DNA of 64,000 nucleotides, from the NCBI GenBank assembly GCA_024680555.1, contig JAILCC010000016.1:186001-250000 (forward strand), written 5' to 3'. Position numbers and translations under genes: made by a program. Position 1 is the first letter of the stretch; each line of letters opens with the position of its first letter. This DNA is from a bacterium. GTDB taxonomy: Bacteria > Cyanobacteriota > Vampirovibrionia > Gastranaerophilales > JAILCC01. The notes under the pieces were generated by a model. It did not search any database. It saw nothing but the letters and a program-made list of their open reading frames with translations, and was not told the origin of the DNA. Positions 8,328-15,663 of the stretch are shown here, piece after piece.

Positions 8328-10442
8328 TTATAGCTCAGATAACCTCTGCTTTGCATATTGGGTATATTCATCATTTGTTGTTTCATTCTCTTGCAAGAAT
8401 TTTTGATACATTTTTTTCGCCTCGGCTTTATTATCAAGCGCATCATAGCTTAAAGCTATTGAATAATATGCCATTGTAAGCTCGGGGTTTAATTCTATAG
8501 CCTTTTTGTAATCGGCAATTGCCAAAGCATTTTTGCCTTTTGTATCATAAACAAGTCCTCGATAATAATACGCATAACCGTTTTCTGCACAAATTGCTAT
8601 CGACTTATTAAAGTTATTCAGTGCATCATCATTCTTGTTATTTTCAAATTGTTTTATGGCAGTATTCATCAATTGCTCTGACTGAGCAAATTTCAATGAC
8701 TTATATGCATCTTCTATATCGGGATTAAGGTCATCAAGCTCTTTTGCCTTTTTCAGCGCAATTTCCGCCTTGGGATAATCTTTTTTGTATAAATACGCTA
8801 AACCCAAGAAATAATAAGCATTCGGGCTGGAAGCATCCTTTGCAATTGCTTTATTATAATAATTTATTGCATCGTCATATTTTTCCATTGCCTGATAACA
8901 AGCACCAATACCCAAATATACATCTTCAGATGGGTTTGAAATTCCTTGATATACAGCTATTGCACCATTATAATCTTTGTTATTATAAAGATTTGCCGCC
9001 TTTTCCGCAAGTTGGAAATTCTTTTCGTCTTCAAACTCAGCCAAACCTTGGGTAATTTTTTCTTCATCGGGAAATACCAGTTTGGCACTATTCAAAACCT
9101 CAATAGCTTTGGCGGTATCATTTTTTTGTCTGTATATAGAAGCGAGGTTCAAATATGCATCAAGTCTTTTGTTGTCGGCAGATATAACCTTTTTGTATTC
9201 CACCAAAGCATCCTCATATTTTTTTGCCTTATGAAGTGCATACGCATAGTTGTAAACTATATCCGCATCAGATGGGAATTTTTCAGACAGAGTTTGCAAA
9301 TGCGCCAATGCCGATTCTTCCGTAGTTTCACCTATTACATTTAAAAGGTCATTTTTTATTTCGGTATTGTTAGGATTTGCCACCAACAAATTTTCATACA
9401 TGACAATAGCCGCATCCGTATGCCCCATTTTATAAAGAGTGGTAGCCTTGTAAGTTGCAACTGTAACATCATTCGGACGTATTTTCAAAATATCATTGTA
9501 TATTGAAAGCGCTTCGGAATATTTTTTTTGTTGTTGAAGCAAGGTTGCCATATTTAATCTTATCATCTGATTTTTGGGATCAATGGCTTTTGCCTTTCTG
9601 TACTGTTCCATTGCCAAATCGTATTGACCTTTGTTTTGGTAAACAACACCCAAATTCATCTGAGCCACCGGATCATTAGGTCTTTTGGTTGCACGTTCTT
9701 TCCAAATATTTTCCAATAATTGAGTTGCCTCATCTTTGGTATTCGGATTTTCCATAGCAATATCAAGCTCTCTTACTGCTGTGTCAATATTTCCCAATTT
9801 ATAGAGTGTTCTGCCGAATTTGAGGTGCAAATACGGATCAGACGCATCTTGTGCAAGCGCTTTATCATAGTATATTGCAGCATTATATTCGCTTGAAAGG
9901 TTTTTCATAACATCACCCATTGCAACGTAACTTTCATAGGAATATTTTCTGTCCTTGGCAGCATAAGAATATTCAACGATAGCCGCCGTAAACTCACCCT
10001 TTCCACGCAATTCTTTTGCTTTTCTCAAGCGGTTTGGAGCATCAAGTTTAAACTTTTGGCGTTCTAAAACACTTGTAAGGTTTTGATGCGCAATTGGCAC
10101 GTTTTGATTCATTGTGGGAGTATTTGCTGATTTGTTATAAAATTCAAGATAGTATATGGCATTTCTGTAATCATTAGCGGCACTTTCCAAATCGGTGCCT
10201 TTATTGTATGCTTCAGTACCTCTGGACGTGTAGGCAACCGCCAAATTATTAAGTATTGAAGTATTATTAGGCTCTTGAATAAGCGCCTTTTGAAAATAAT
10301 CAATCGCATTGACGTACTCTTTACGCTGCAAGGCATTCATGCCCGCTGTGTAATAATCTTCCGCAAATGACACCGTTTGCCAAAACATAAATACGGCTAT
10401 AAGAGCCAAAAACAATCTCATAAATACTTTGTTCCCATTCAT
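8328..10442 (-). CDS. Secreted or periplasmic TPR-repeat protein
   Basis: 704 residues. A hydrophobic N-terminal signal (VFMRLFLALIAVFMFWQTVSFA, cleavage expected after Ala) is followed by around sixteen tetratricopeptide repeats running to the C-terminus, each with the usual A-x-x-x-Y/F and P pattern (such as AIDYFQKALIQEPNNTSILN). TPR arrays bind peptides or scaffold complexes; an exported one probably works in the cell envelope. The start at 10442 is chosen over one 9 bases upstream because AGGA sits 7 bases before it. It lies between an aminotransferase gene upstream and dusB downstream. No catalytic domain is visible. Confidence 0.8.
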   Translation of the reverse strand: MNGNKVFMRLFLALIAVFMFWQTVSFAEDYYTAGMNALQRKEYVNAIDYFQKALIQEPNNTSILNNLAVAYTSRGTEAYNKGTDLESAANDYRNAIYYLEFYNKSANTPTMNQNVPIAHQNLTSVLERQKFKLDAPNRLRKAKELRGKGEFTAAIVEYSYAAKDRKYSYESYVAMGDVMKNLSSEYNAAIYYDKALAQDASDPYLHLKFGRTLYKLGNIDTAVRELDIAMENPNTKDEATQLLENIWKERATKRPNDPVAQMNLGVVYQNKGQYDLAMEQYRKAKAIDPKNQMIRLNMATLLQQQKKYSEALSIYNDILKIRPNDVTVATYKATTLYKMGHTDAAIVMYENLLVANPNNTEIKNDLLNVIGETTEESALAHLQTLSEKFPSDADIVYNYAYALHKAKKYEDALVEYKKVISADNKRLDAYLNLASIYRQKNDTAKAIEVLNSAKLVFPDEEKITQGLAEFEDEKNFQLAEKAANLYNNKDYNGAIAVYQGISNPSEDVYLGIGACYQAMEKYDDAINYYNKAIAKDASSPNAYYFLGLAYLYKKDYPKAEIALKKAKELDDLNPDIEDAYKSLKFAQSEQLMNTAIKQFENNKNDDALNNFNKSIAICAENGYAYYYRGLVYDTKGKNALAIADYKKAIELNPELTMAYYSIALSYDALDNKAEAKKMYQKFLQENETTNDEYTQYAKQRLSEL

Positions 10443-10463
10443 TATTATCATCCTAAATTTGTA

Positions 10464-11612
10464 CTAATTAAGACTTTCAAGAAATGCTTTTACGCCTGAA
10501 CCAAGCTCAATATCAGCACCAAGCTTTTTGAGTGTCAATTCAAGAGCGCCAATTGCGCCAATAACATCTCTTTCGCAAACATAACCCAATGTACCCATTC
10601 TGAAAATTTTTCCTTTGAGTGCATTTTGTCCGTCTGCAACGACTATATCAAAATCATTTTTCAAACCTTTTCTGATATCAGCAACGCTTATTCCCTCGGG
10701 AGGAAGAATAGACGTAATTGAATAGCTTGCCTTATTGTCATCTTCAACAAACAACTTTAAGCCGATAGCTCTGATTGCTTTTCTTAAACCGAGAGCAAGT
10801 CTTTTATGTCTTGCAAAAATATTCTCCAAGCCCTCTTCTTTCATCATTTTCAATGTTGCATTAAGCGCACAAATCAATGATACTGCCGGTGTATAAGGAG
10901 TTGTATCACCTTCTACCGCTTTTTTATGAGCCTTGAAATCAAAATAAAAACTCGGATACTTGCATTCTTCATATGCTTTCATCGCTCTGTCGCTCGCCAT
11001 AAGGAAAGACAACCCAGGAGGAATCATCAAGCCTTTTTGTGAACCAGTAATAAGGATATCGATACCCCATTCGTCAGGTTTGACATCCATAGCGCCGACA
11101 CTTGTAACACCGTCCACAACCGAAAGTGCACCATGCTCCCTTATTATCGCCATAATATCTTTAATCGGATTTGCACAGCCAGTGGAAGTTTCACTGTGAG
11201 TAACGGTTATAACTTTAATTTCTTTGTTAACATCTTTATTAAGACGTTCTTTCAACATATCCAAGTCAACAGTTTGTCCGAATTCAAAAGTCATTCTTTC
11301 AACTTCAGCACCTCTTGTTTCGGAAATCTTTGCCAATCTTTCGCCAAAATTACCTATAACAAGAGAAAGGACCTTATCGCCCGGGTTCAGGATATTAGCC
11401 AATGCTGCTTCCATTGCTCCGGTGCCGCTTGCGGTAAATATAAATACATTGTTATTCGTCTGGAATAACCATTTTAAGTCTGCATAAGTTTCTTTTAATA
11501 TAGCCGAGAACTCAGTGCTTCTGTGTCCTAACGGAGCTTTACCCATTTCCAAAAGCGCAGTTTGGGGAACAGGAGTCGGTCCCGGAATCATTAAAAATTG
11601 TTTATCTATCAT
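10464..11612 (-). CDS. Class V aminotransferase (serine/alanine-glyoxylate aminotransferase family)
   Basis: PLP enzyme of 382 residues. It begins FLMIPGPTPVPQ, and has HRSTEFSAI, TASGTGAMEAALAN (phosphate-binding), THSETSTG, VVDGVTSVGA (the Asp that pairs with the PLP ring nitrogen) and the Schiff-base lysine in TGSQKGLMIPPGL. The family transfers the amino group of serine or alanine to glyoxylate or pyruvate. Cyanobacterial relatives are often mislabelled as a soluble hydrogenase subunit. The exact substrate cannot be told from sequence. It leads a minus-strand transcript, with the secreted TPR gene starting 21 bases downstream. Confidence 0.88.
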   Translation of the reverse strand: MIDKQFLMIPGPTPVPQTALLEMGKAPLGHRSTEFSAILKETYADLKWLFQTNNNVFIFTASGTGAMEAALANILNPGDKVLSLVIGNFGERLAKISETRGAEVERMTFEFGQTVDLDMLKERLNKDVNKEIKVITVTHSETSTGCANPIKDIMAIIREHGALSVVDGVTSVGAMDVKPDEWGIDILITGSQKGLMIPPGLSFLMASDRAMKAYEECKYPSFYFDFKAHKKAVEGDTTPYTPAVSLICALNATLKMMKEEGLENIFARHKRLALGLRKAIRAIGLKLFVEDDNKASYSITSILPPEGISVADIRKGLKNDFDIVVADGQNALKGKIFRMGTLGYVCERDVIGAIGALELTLKKLGADIELGSGVKAFLESLN

Positions 11613-11717
11613 TGCTACTCTCCTCTTTATGTATTTGCATTATTATTTTTGCACAAACAAACACTATATGTAAATTATTTTACCAGAATTTACATAAGAA
11701 AACATAAAAAGAAGAAA

Positions 11718-11789
11718 AGCGGGCGACGAGACTCGAACTCGCGACGTCAACCTTGGGAAGGTTGCATTCTACCACTGAATTACGCCCGC
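11718..11789 (-). tRNA. tRNA-Gly (anticodon CCC)
   Basis: 72-nucleotide cloverleaf on the minus strand. Acceptor stem GCGGGCG pairs with CGCCCGC, D-arm ATTC/GAAT, anticodon stem CAACC/GGTTG with loop TTCCCAA (anticodon CCC), and T-arm GCGAG-TTCGAGT-CTCGT. The discriminator is T (U) and CCA is not encoded. The glycine identity fits the acceptor stem and the C35-C36 anticodon. Confidence 0.96.
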
Positions 11790-11887
11790 AAAATCATCAT
11801 GTCATGCTGAACTTGTTCCAACACCACTATTATAGCAAAAAATTTTATGTTTATATTTCATATAACTGAAATTCTATAAGGATAGTT

Positions 11888-12349
11888 ATGGCAAATATTT
11901 CTTCTGTAAATTTTGGTTATAGCAATTATGGCGGATACTACGGCGGATACAGTGACAGACGCTCCAACGGTTCGTACGACAGACGCAGTTCAAGATATGA
12001 CGGCATAACTTACGTAAACAGCAGAAGACCTTCTCCTGACGGCATTACATATTTGAACGGAAGAAGACCGTCACCCGATGGTATAACCTATGTAAACGGC
12101 AGAATACCCTCACCCGACGGCATAACTTATGTAAACAGCAGGAGACCTTCTCCTGACGGAATAACCTATGTAAACGGCAGAATGCCCTCGCTTGACGGCA
12201 TAACATACACGGACAACTATAGACCATCGCCGGATGGCATAACCGATATAAGCGGCAGAAGAAAACCATATACTGACTATATTCCGGGTTGGTATTCTTA
12301 CGGTATCCCGAGACGCTCCGGCAGTTATAATTCAGGCTTGCCCTGCTAA
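11888..12349 (+). CDS. Tandem 13-residue repeat protein, function unknown
   Basis: 153 residues of very low complexity, not recognised as a known family. A Gly/Tyr-rich head (YSNYGGYYGGYSDRRSNG) is followed by seven copies of a 13-residue unit of consensus DGITYVNGRRPSP (residues 38-128), then a Tyr/Pro tail ending in Cys. There is no signal peptide. The unit is basic and rich in Arg, Pro and Tyr, suggesting an extended or disordered structural or binding protein. A ribosome site (AAGGATAG) precedes the start. The DUF218 gene follows after 18 bases on the same strand, so the two are probably co-expressed. Confidence 0.75.
   Translation: MANISSVNFGYSNYGGYYGGYSDRRSNGSYDRRSSRYDGITYVNSRRPSPDGITYLNGRRPSPDGITYVNGRIPSPDGITYVNSRRPSPDGITYVNGRMPSLDGITYTDNYRPSPDGITDISGRRKPYTDYIPGWYSYGIPRRSGSYNSGLPC
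11999..12271 (+). repeat. Seven in-frame 39-bp tandem repeats
   Basis: Seven 39-base units code for DGITYVNGRRPSP-like peptides. The central units are closest to each other and the last two have diverged (DGITYTDNYRPSP, DGITDISGRRKPY). This pattern fits growth by slippage or unequal exchange from the middle. Confidence 0.9.
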
Positions 12350-12367
12350 AAAATTTGAGAGAAAAAT

Positions 12368-13237
12368 ATGATAATATCCAAAATTACATTTTGCAATAAT
12401 GTATCTACATACGCTCATACCCGCAAAAGTGACAGACAAACAATAAAAACATTTTGGGCATCAAACCCATCATTTACGTCCGCTAAGGGTGATACGTATC
12501 AATCAACTATTTCCCAAAAATTACACAATGGAAATATTGCGGAAAAAGCCATAATAAATCAAGGCTTCTCAAATAAACCCGAAGCAGAAAAATTGTTGTC
12601 CCTATTAAAAAGTCAGGACAAACAAAAAGCCGTATTGCTAAATAATATTTTCAAATATTGGAGCTACGTCAACAATGATATGGTTATCAATACAAAAGCA
12701 CTTCCAAGCGGACTTCCTGAGGATAATTCTCTCGGTATTGCCATTTTGGGTTATGAATTAACCCCTGACGGAAAAATGAGCAAGGAACTGTTGGGCAGAT
12801 TGAATGCCGGACTGTTGTGTGCAAAAAAATATCCGAATGCATACGTCATTCTGAGCGGAGGACATTCAGCCAAAAATCGCCCAGATGTTTCAGAAGGCGA
12901 CCTAATGGAAAAATGGCTCGTTAAAAACGGAATAGATAAAAAGAGAATTATTATTGAAGATAAATCCCTCAATACCCTTGAAAATGCAAAATTTGTAAAT
13001 TCTCTGTTGCGAAAAAGCTACCCGCAAATTAACTCGCTGGCAATTATCAGCAGCTACAACCACATACCGAGAAGCTGCCTGTTATTTGAAGCGCTTCTTC
13101 AAAAAGAAAATTTGGCAAACGGTTCCAATATACATGTGGTTTCAAATTATGCTTATACCAACAAGTCCAACATATTGCCCGAACAAAATGAACAGCTCAG
13201 GCAAATAAGAGGACTGCTAATGATATTGTCGAAATAA
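12368..13237 (+). CDS. DUF218/YdcF-like protein
   Basis: 289 residues. The C-terminal two thirds form a DUF218 (YdcF/SanA/ElyC) fold: LGIAILGYELTPDGKMS, RLNAGLLCAKKYPNAYVILS followed by GGHSAK, EGDLMEKWLVKNGIDKKRII, DKSLNTLENAKF and LAIISSYNHIPRS. The N-terminal 100 residues are poorly conserved and contain NPSFTSAKGD, similar in style to the SFRG segments of other proteins in this window. There is no signal peptide or clear membrane helix, unlike the envelope-linked YdcF relatives. Family function is uncertain; some members influence cell-wall precursor handling. A terminator follows. Confidence 0.75.
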   Translation: MIISKITFCNNVSTYAHTRKSDRQTIKTFWASNPSFTSAKGDTYQSTISQKLHNGNIAEKAIINQGFSNKPEAEKLLSLLKSQDKQKAVLLNNIFKYWSYVNNDMVINTKALPSGLPEDNSLGIAILGYELTPDGKMSKELLGRLNAGLLCAKKYPNAYVILSGGHSAKNRPDVSEGDLMEKWLVKNGIDKKRIIIEDKSLNTLENAKFVNSLLRKSYPQINSLAIISSYNHIPRSCLLFEALLQKENLANGSNIHVVSNYAYTNKSNILPEQNEQLRQIRGLLMILSK

Positions 13238-13245
13238 AAGATATA

Positions 13246-13275
13246 AAAAAGCCGATATTTCTATCGGCTTTATCT
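13246..13275. terminator. Bidirectional Rho-independent terminator
   Basis: Hairpin AAGCCGATA / TATCGGCTT (about 13249-13270) with A- and T-rich flanks. It lies between the convergent DUF218 gene and trpB and can serve both. Confidence 0.85.
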
Positions 13276-13278
13276 ATT

Positions 13279-14472
13279 TTATTTTATGTTGTTTAAGACA
13301 AATTCTATATCTTTATCGCCCCTGCCGGAGAGGTTTACGAGAATTTTTTCCGTCGGATGCTCTTTTGCAAGCTTCAACGCATAAGCTACGGCATGAGAAC
13401 TTTCCAATGCAGGGATAATGCCCTCTTGTCTTGACAACTCGTAAAAAGCATCAATCGCCTCTCTATCAGTAATCACGTCATAATGAACTCTGCCGATTTC
13501 GTGCAAATAGCAATGCTTCGGTCCAACTCCGGGATAATCAAGTCCGCTTGCAACCGAATAAGCATTTGCAACGTTTCCGTTTTCATCCTGAAGCAATAAG
13601 CATTTGAATGCGTGCAAAATTCCTTCTTTACCGTAAGTTATACTTGCGGCATTTTCACCAAGTTTTACGCCTTTTCCGAGAGGTTCAACGCCGTATAATT
13701 TTACGTTTTCATCATCAAGAAAACCGCTGAACATACCTATTGCGTTTGAACCTCCACCGACACACGCAACAACATGGTCGGGTAAAACATCTGCCATCTC
13801 TATAAATTGAGCTCTTGCTTCCCTGCCGATTACCGACTGAAAATATTCTATTATCATAGGAAACGGATGTGGTCCTACCGCAGAACCTATAGCATACATA
13901 GCCGTTTCATATTCCTTTGAATATGCAACAAATGCCTCATCAACAGCTTCTTTCAACGTTTTTGTACCGCTTTCAACGCTTATGATATTTGCGCCCAATA
14001 TTCTCATCCTGTCAACGTTTGGTTTCTCTTTTATAATATCTACGGCACCCATATAGATATCACAATCTAGCCCCATCAATGCCGCAGCCGTAGCCGTAGC
14101 AACACCGTGTTGACCTGCACCGGTTTCGGCTATAAGTTTGGTCTTGCCCATTCTCTTGGCAAGAAGTGCTTCACCCAAAGAGTGATTGATTTTGTGAGCA
14201 CCTGTGTGGTTTAAATCTTCCCTTTTAAAATAAATTTGCGCTCCGTATTTGTCGGAAAGATTTTTTGCAAAACTTACAGGGCTCGGACGACCTGCATAGT
14301 GTTTCAACAAATAGTCAAGTTCGTCCGTAAATTTCTTATCGTTTATTGCCTCATTAAACGCTTCTTCTATCCTTTTAAATTCATTTTTTAATACATCCGG
14401 CAAATAATTTCCGCCGAATTTTCCGAAATATCCGAGTTGGTCGGGCTTGATATTGCATTTTGTTTCGTTCAT
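13279..14472 (-). CDS. trpB: Tryptophan synthase beta chain
   Basis: PLP enzyme that condenses indole with serine to give tryptophan. The 397 residues include [16 protein letters not shown] (Schiff-base Lys94), AETGAGQHG (catalytic Glu116), [10 protein letters not shown], the phosphate loop [23 protein letters not shown] and SGRGDKD. The [18 protein letters not shown] segment differs from the common HKINN form, pointing to a distinct TrpB subclade. AAGGAG lies 6 bases before the start. It is the second gene of a trpR-trpB operon (10-base gap). No trpA or other trp gene is adjacent, so it may work on external indole. Confidence 0.95.
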   Translation of the reverse strand: MNETKCNIKPDQLGYFGKFGGNYLPDVLKNEFKRIEEAFNEAINDKKFTDELDYLLKHYAGRPSPVSFAKNLSDKYGAQIYFKREDLNHTGAHKINHSLGEALLAKRMGKTKLIAETGAGQHGVATATAAALMGLDCDIYMGAVDIIKEKPNVDRMRILGANIISVESGTKTLKEAVDEAFVAYSKEYETAMYAIGSAVGPHPFPMIIEYFQSVIGREARAQFIEMADVLPDHVVACVGGGSNAIGMFSGFLDDENVKLYGVEPLGKGVKLGENAASITYGKEGILHAFKCLLLQDENGNVANAYSVASGLDYPGVGPKHCYLHEIGRVHYDVITDREAIDAFYELSRQEGIIPALESSHAVAYALKLAKEHPTEKILVNLSGRGDKDIEFVLNNIK

Positions 14473-14482
14473 ATTGTCTCCT

Positions 14483-14737
14483 TTATAAATTTTTTGCTAT
14501 TGTAGATTTTTTATTTTTGAGGATTTTAGAACCTCTTGTAACCTTGCAAAGACTGACATTCAGCTCTTTTGAAATTTCTCTTTGCGTCATACCTGCATTT
14601 AATAACTCCAAGATTTGCCACCTTTTTGAAAGTGTTTCCACTTCAGTTTCCGTCAGTATTTCAAGCAGGAAATTGCATATTTCTTTGTCTGTTTTAAGCT
14701 TGTGTATTGCTTTTGCTATCTCTTGTATACTGTTCAT
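14483..14737 (-). CDS. trpR: Trp-repressor family regulator (TrpR-like)
   Basis: 84-residue helix-turn-helix protein of the TrpR/YerC superfamily. [20 protein letters not shown] aligns with E. coli TrpR LLTPDEREALGTRVRIIEEL, with one residue fewer in the turn. [10 protein letters not shown] then [13 protein letters not shown] matches the HTH with the TRGS signature. Thr29, Arg39 and Arg68 align with the tryptophan-contacting T44, R54 and R84. The recognition-helix residues differ (L-C-K for I-A-T), so a different operator is expected. The start at 14737 follows AAAAAGG. An in-frame ATG 33 bases upstream would overlap the -10 box and is rejected. It heads the trpRB operon. Confidence 0.85.
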   Translation of the reverse strand: MNSIQEIAKAIHKLKTDKEICNFLLEILTETEVETLSKRWQILELLNAGMTQREISKELNVSLCKVTRGSKILKNKKSTIAKNL

Positions 14738-14750
14738 CGCATGCCTTTTT

Positions 14751-14768
14751 GTTTCTACTTGTAGTAAC
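14751..14768. promoter_or_regulatory. Putative TrpR operator O1
   Basis: Imperfect 18-base palindrome GTTTCTACTTGTAGTAAC (outer arms GTT/AAC, inner arms CTAC/GTAG). It lies just downstream of the trpR -10 box and covers the predicted transcription start. The same outer pattern, GTTTCT-N6-AGTAAC, recurs 36 bases away as O2. Confidence 0.7.
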
Positions 14769-14797
14769 ATTATAAATCATGTTTTTGTTTCTGTCAA
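14769..14797 (-). promoter_or_regulatory. Consensus sigma-70 promoter of trpRB
   Basis: On the minus strand, TTGACA (14792-14797), a 17-base spacer and TATAAT (14769-14774), a perfect consensus match in both boxes. Transcription should begin near 14762, leaving a leader of about 25 bases before trpR. Confidence 0.85.
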
Positions 14798-14804
14798 TAG
14801 TAAC
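14787..14804. promoter_or_regulatory. Putative TrpR operator O2
   Basis: GTTTCTGTCAATAGTAAC shares the arms GTTTCT-N6-AGTAAC with O1. It overlaps the -35 box of the trpRB promoter and sits 23 bases upstream of the tcdA -10 box. A centre-to-centre distance of 36 bases from O1 places the two sites on nearly the same helix face after about 3.4 turns. Confidence 0.65.
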
Positions 14805-14826
14805 AAGTAAAATATTATTTTTGTTA

Positions 14827-14832
14827 TATAAT
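14827..14832 (+). promoter_or_regulatory. -10 box of tcdA, implying a leaderless transcript
   Basis: TATAAT lies exactly 6 bases before the tcdA ATG, so initiation 7 bases downstream of the box would fall on the start codon itself. No Shine-Dalgarno sequence is present. The -35 region is weak. Confidence 0.5.
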
Positions 14833-14838
14833 CTCACT

Positions 14839-15543
14839 ATGCTTAATCAATTTTCAAGAACAGAAATACTTATAGGACAAGAAGCTATTGAAAAACTGCG
14901 CAAATCTTCCGTAGCAATTTTCGGTATTGGCGGAGTTGGCGGTTATGCTTTGGAAGCACTTGTCAGAAGCGGTGTAGGTAAAATTGACATCATTGACAAT
15001 GATGAAGTTTGTCTTACAAATTTGAACAGACAAATTATTGCGCTAAACTCAACACTCGGAAAAAGCAAAGTAGATGTCGCAAAAGAACGTGCAAGCGACA
15101 TAAACCCTGATATTAAGATAAATGCAATTAAAACTTTTTATTCAATTGAAACAAAAAGCGAATTTGATTTCGAAAAATACGATTACGTAATTGACGCAAT
15201 AGATACGGTCGCAGGCAAACTCTCTTTAATTGAAGAATGCAAAAAAGCAAACACCCCAATTATATGTGCCATGGGGGCAGGAAACAAACTGAACCCGACA
15301 AAATTTCAAATTGCGGATATTTCAAAAACAACGGTATGTCCTCTTGCGAGAGTAATTCGGCAAGAATTAAAAAAGCGAAAAATCAACAAGGTAAAAGTAG
15401 TTTTTTCCACGGAAGAACCTATAAAACCGCAAGAATCGGAAGAAGTAACTCACAAACGGCAAACGACAGGCAGCAATGCTATTTGCCCTGCAGTTATGGG
15501 GTTGTTAATTGCATCCGAAGTAATAAAAGATTTGACAAAATAA
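14839..15543 (+). CDS. tcdA: tRNA threonylcarbamoyladenosine dehydratase (TcdA/CsdL type)
   Basis: E1-like ATP-dependent enzyme of the ThiF/MoeB fold, 234 residues. It probably cyclises t6A37 of ANN-reading tRNAs to ct6A. Visible are the nucleotide site FGIGGVGGYALEALVRSGVG, DIIDNDEVCLTNLNRQI, DYVIDAIDTV, CAMGAGNKLNPTKF and DISKTTVCPLARVIRQEL, all typical of TcdA. The GSNAICPAVMGLL tail also fits the group. The start was placed at 14839 because the protein family begins here; longer in-frame starts upstream would run through the trpRB promoter. It is divergent from trpR and shares its control region. A general ThiF-family sulfur-transfer role is the alternative. Confidence 0.88.
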   Translation: MLNQFSRTEILIGQEAIEKLRKSSVAIFGIGGVGGYALEALVRSGVGKIDIIDNDEVCLTNLNRQIIALNSTLGKSKVDVAKERASDINPDIKINAIKTFYSIETKSEFDFEKYDYVIDAIDTVAGKLSLIEECKKANTPIICAMGAGNKLNPTKFQIADISKTTVCPLARVIRQELKKRKINKVKVVFSTEEPIKPQESEEVTHKRQTTGSNAICPAVMGLLIASEVIKDLTK

Positions 15544-15584
15544 TACATTTGACAATTTTGAGCACACATAAAAATATTTACATT

Positions 15585-15613
15585 TTACCAGCTTTTTCCA
15601 AATTTATTATAAT
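15585..15613 (+). promoter_or_regulatory. Candidate promoter of the RTX gene
   Basis: TTACCA (15585-15590), a 17-base spacer and TATAAT (15608-15613), about 50 bases upstream of the start codon. Confidence 0.55.
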
Positions 15614-15663
15614 AAATTAATTGTATTGATATATTGCAAACAATTAAAAAGGAGAGCACACCT

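Noticed and set aside
10464-11612. Soluble hydrogenase subunit, a label often given to this family
   Set aside because: The sequence is a class V PLP aminotransferase with the Schiff-base lysine; nothing suggests a hydrogenase.
11999-12271. Evenly spaced 39-base repeats resembling a CRISPR array
   Set aside because: The repeats are contiguous with no spacers, keep reading frame and encode a 13-residue unit; no cas genes are present.
14738-14770. Longer trpR with an in-frame ATG at 14770
   Set aside because: It would overlap the -10 box and lacks a ribosome site; 14737 has AAAAAGG upstream and fits the promoter.
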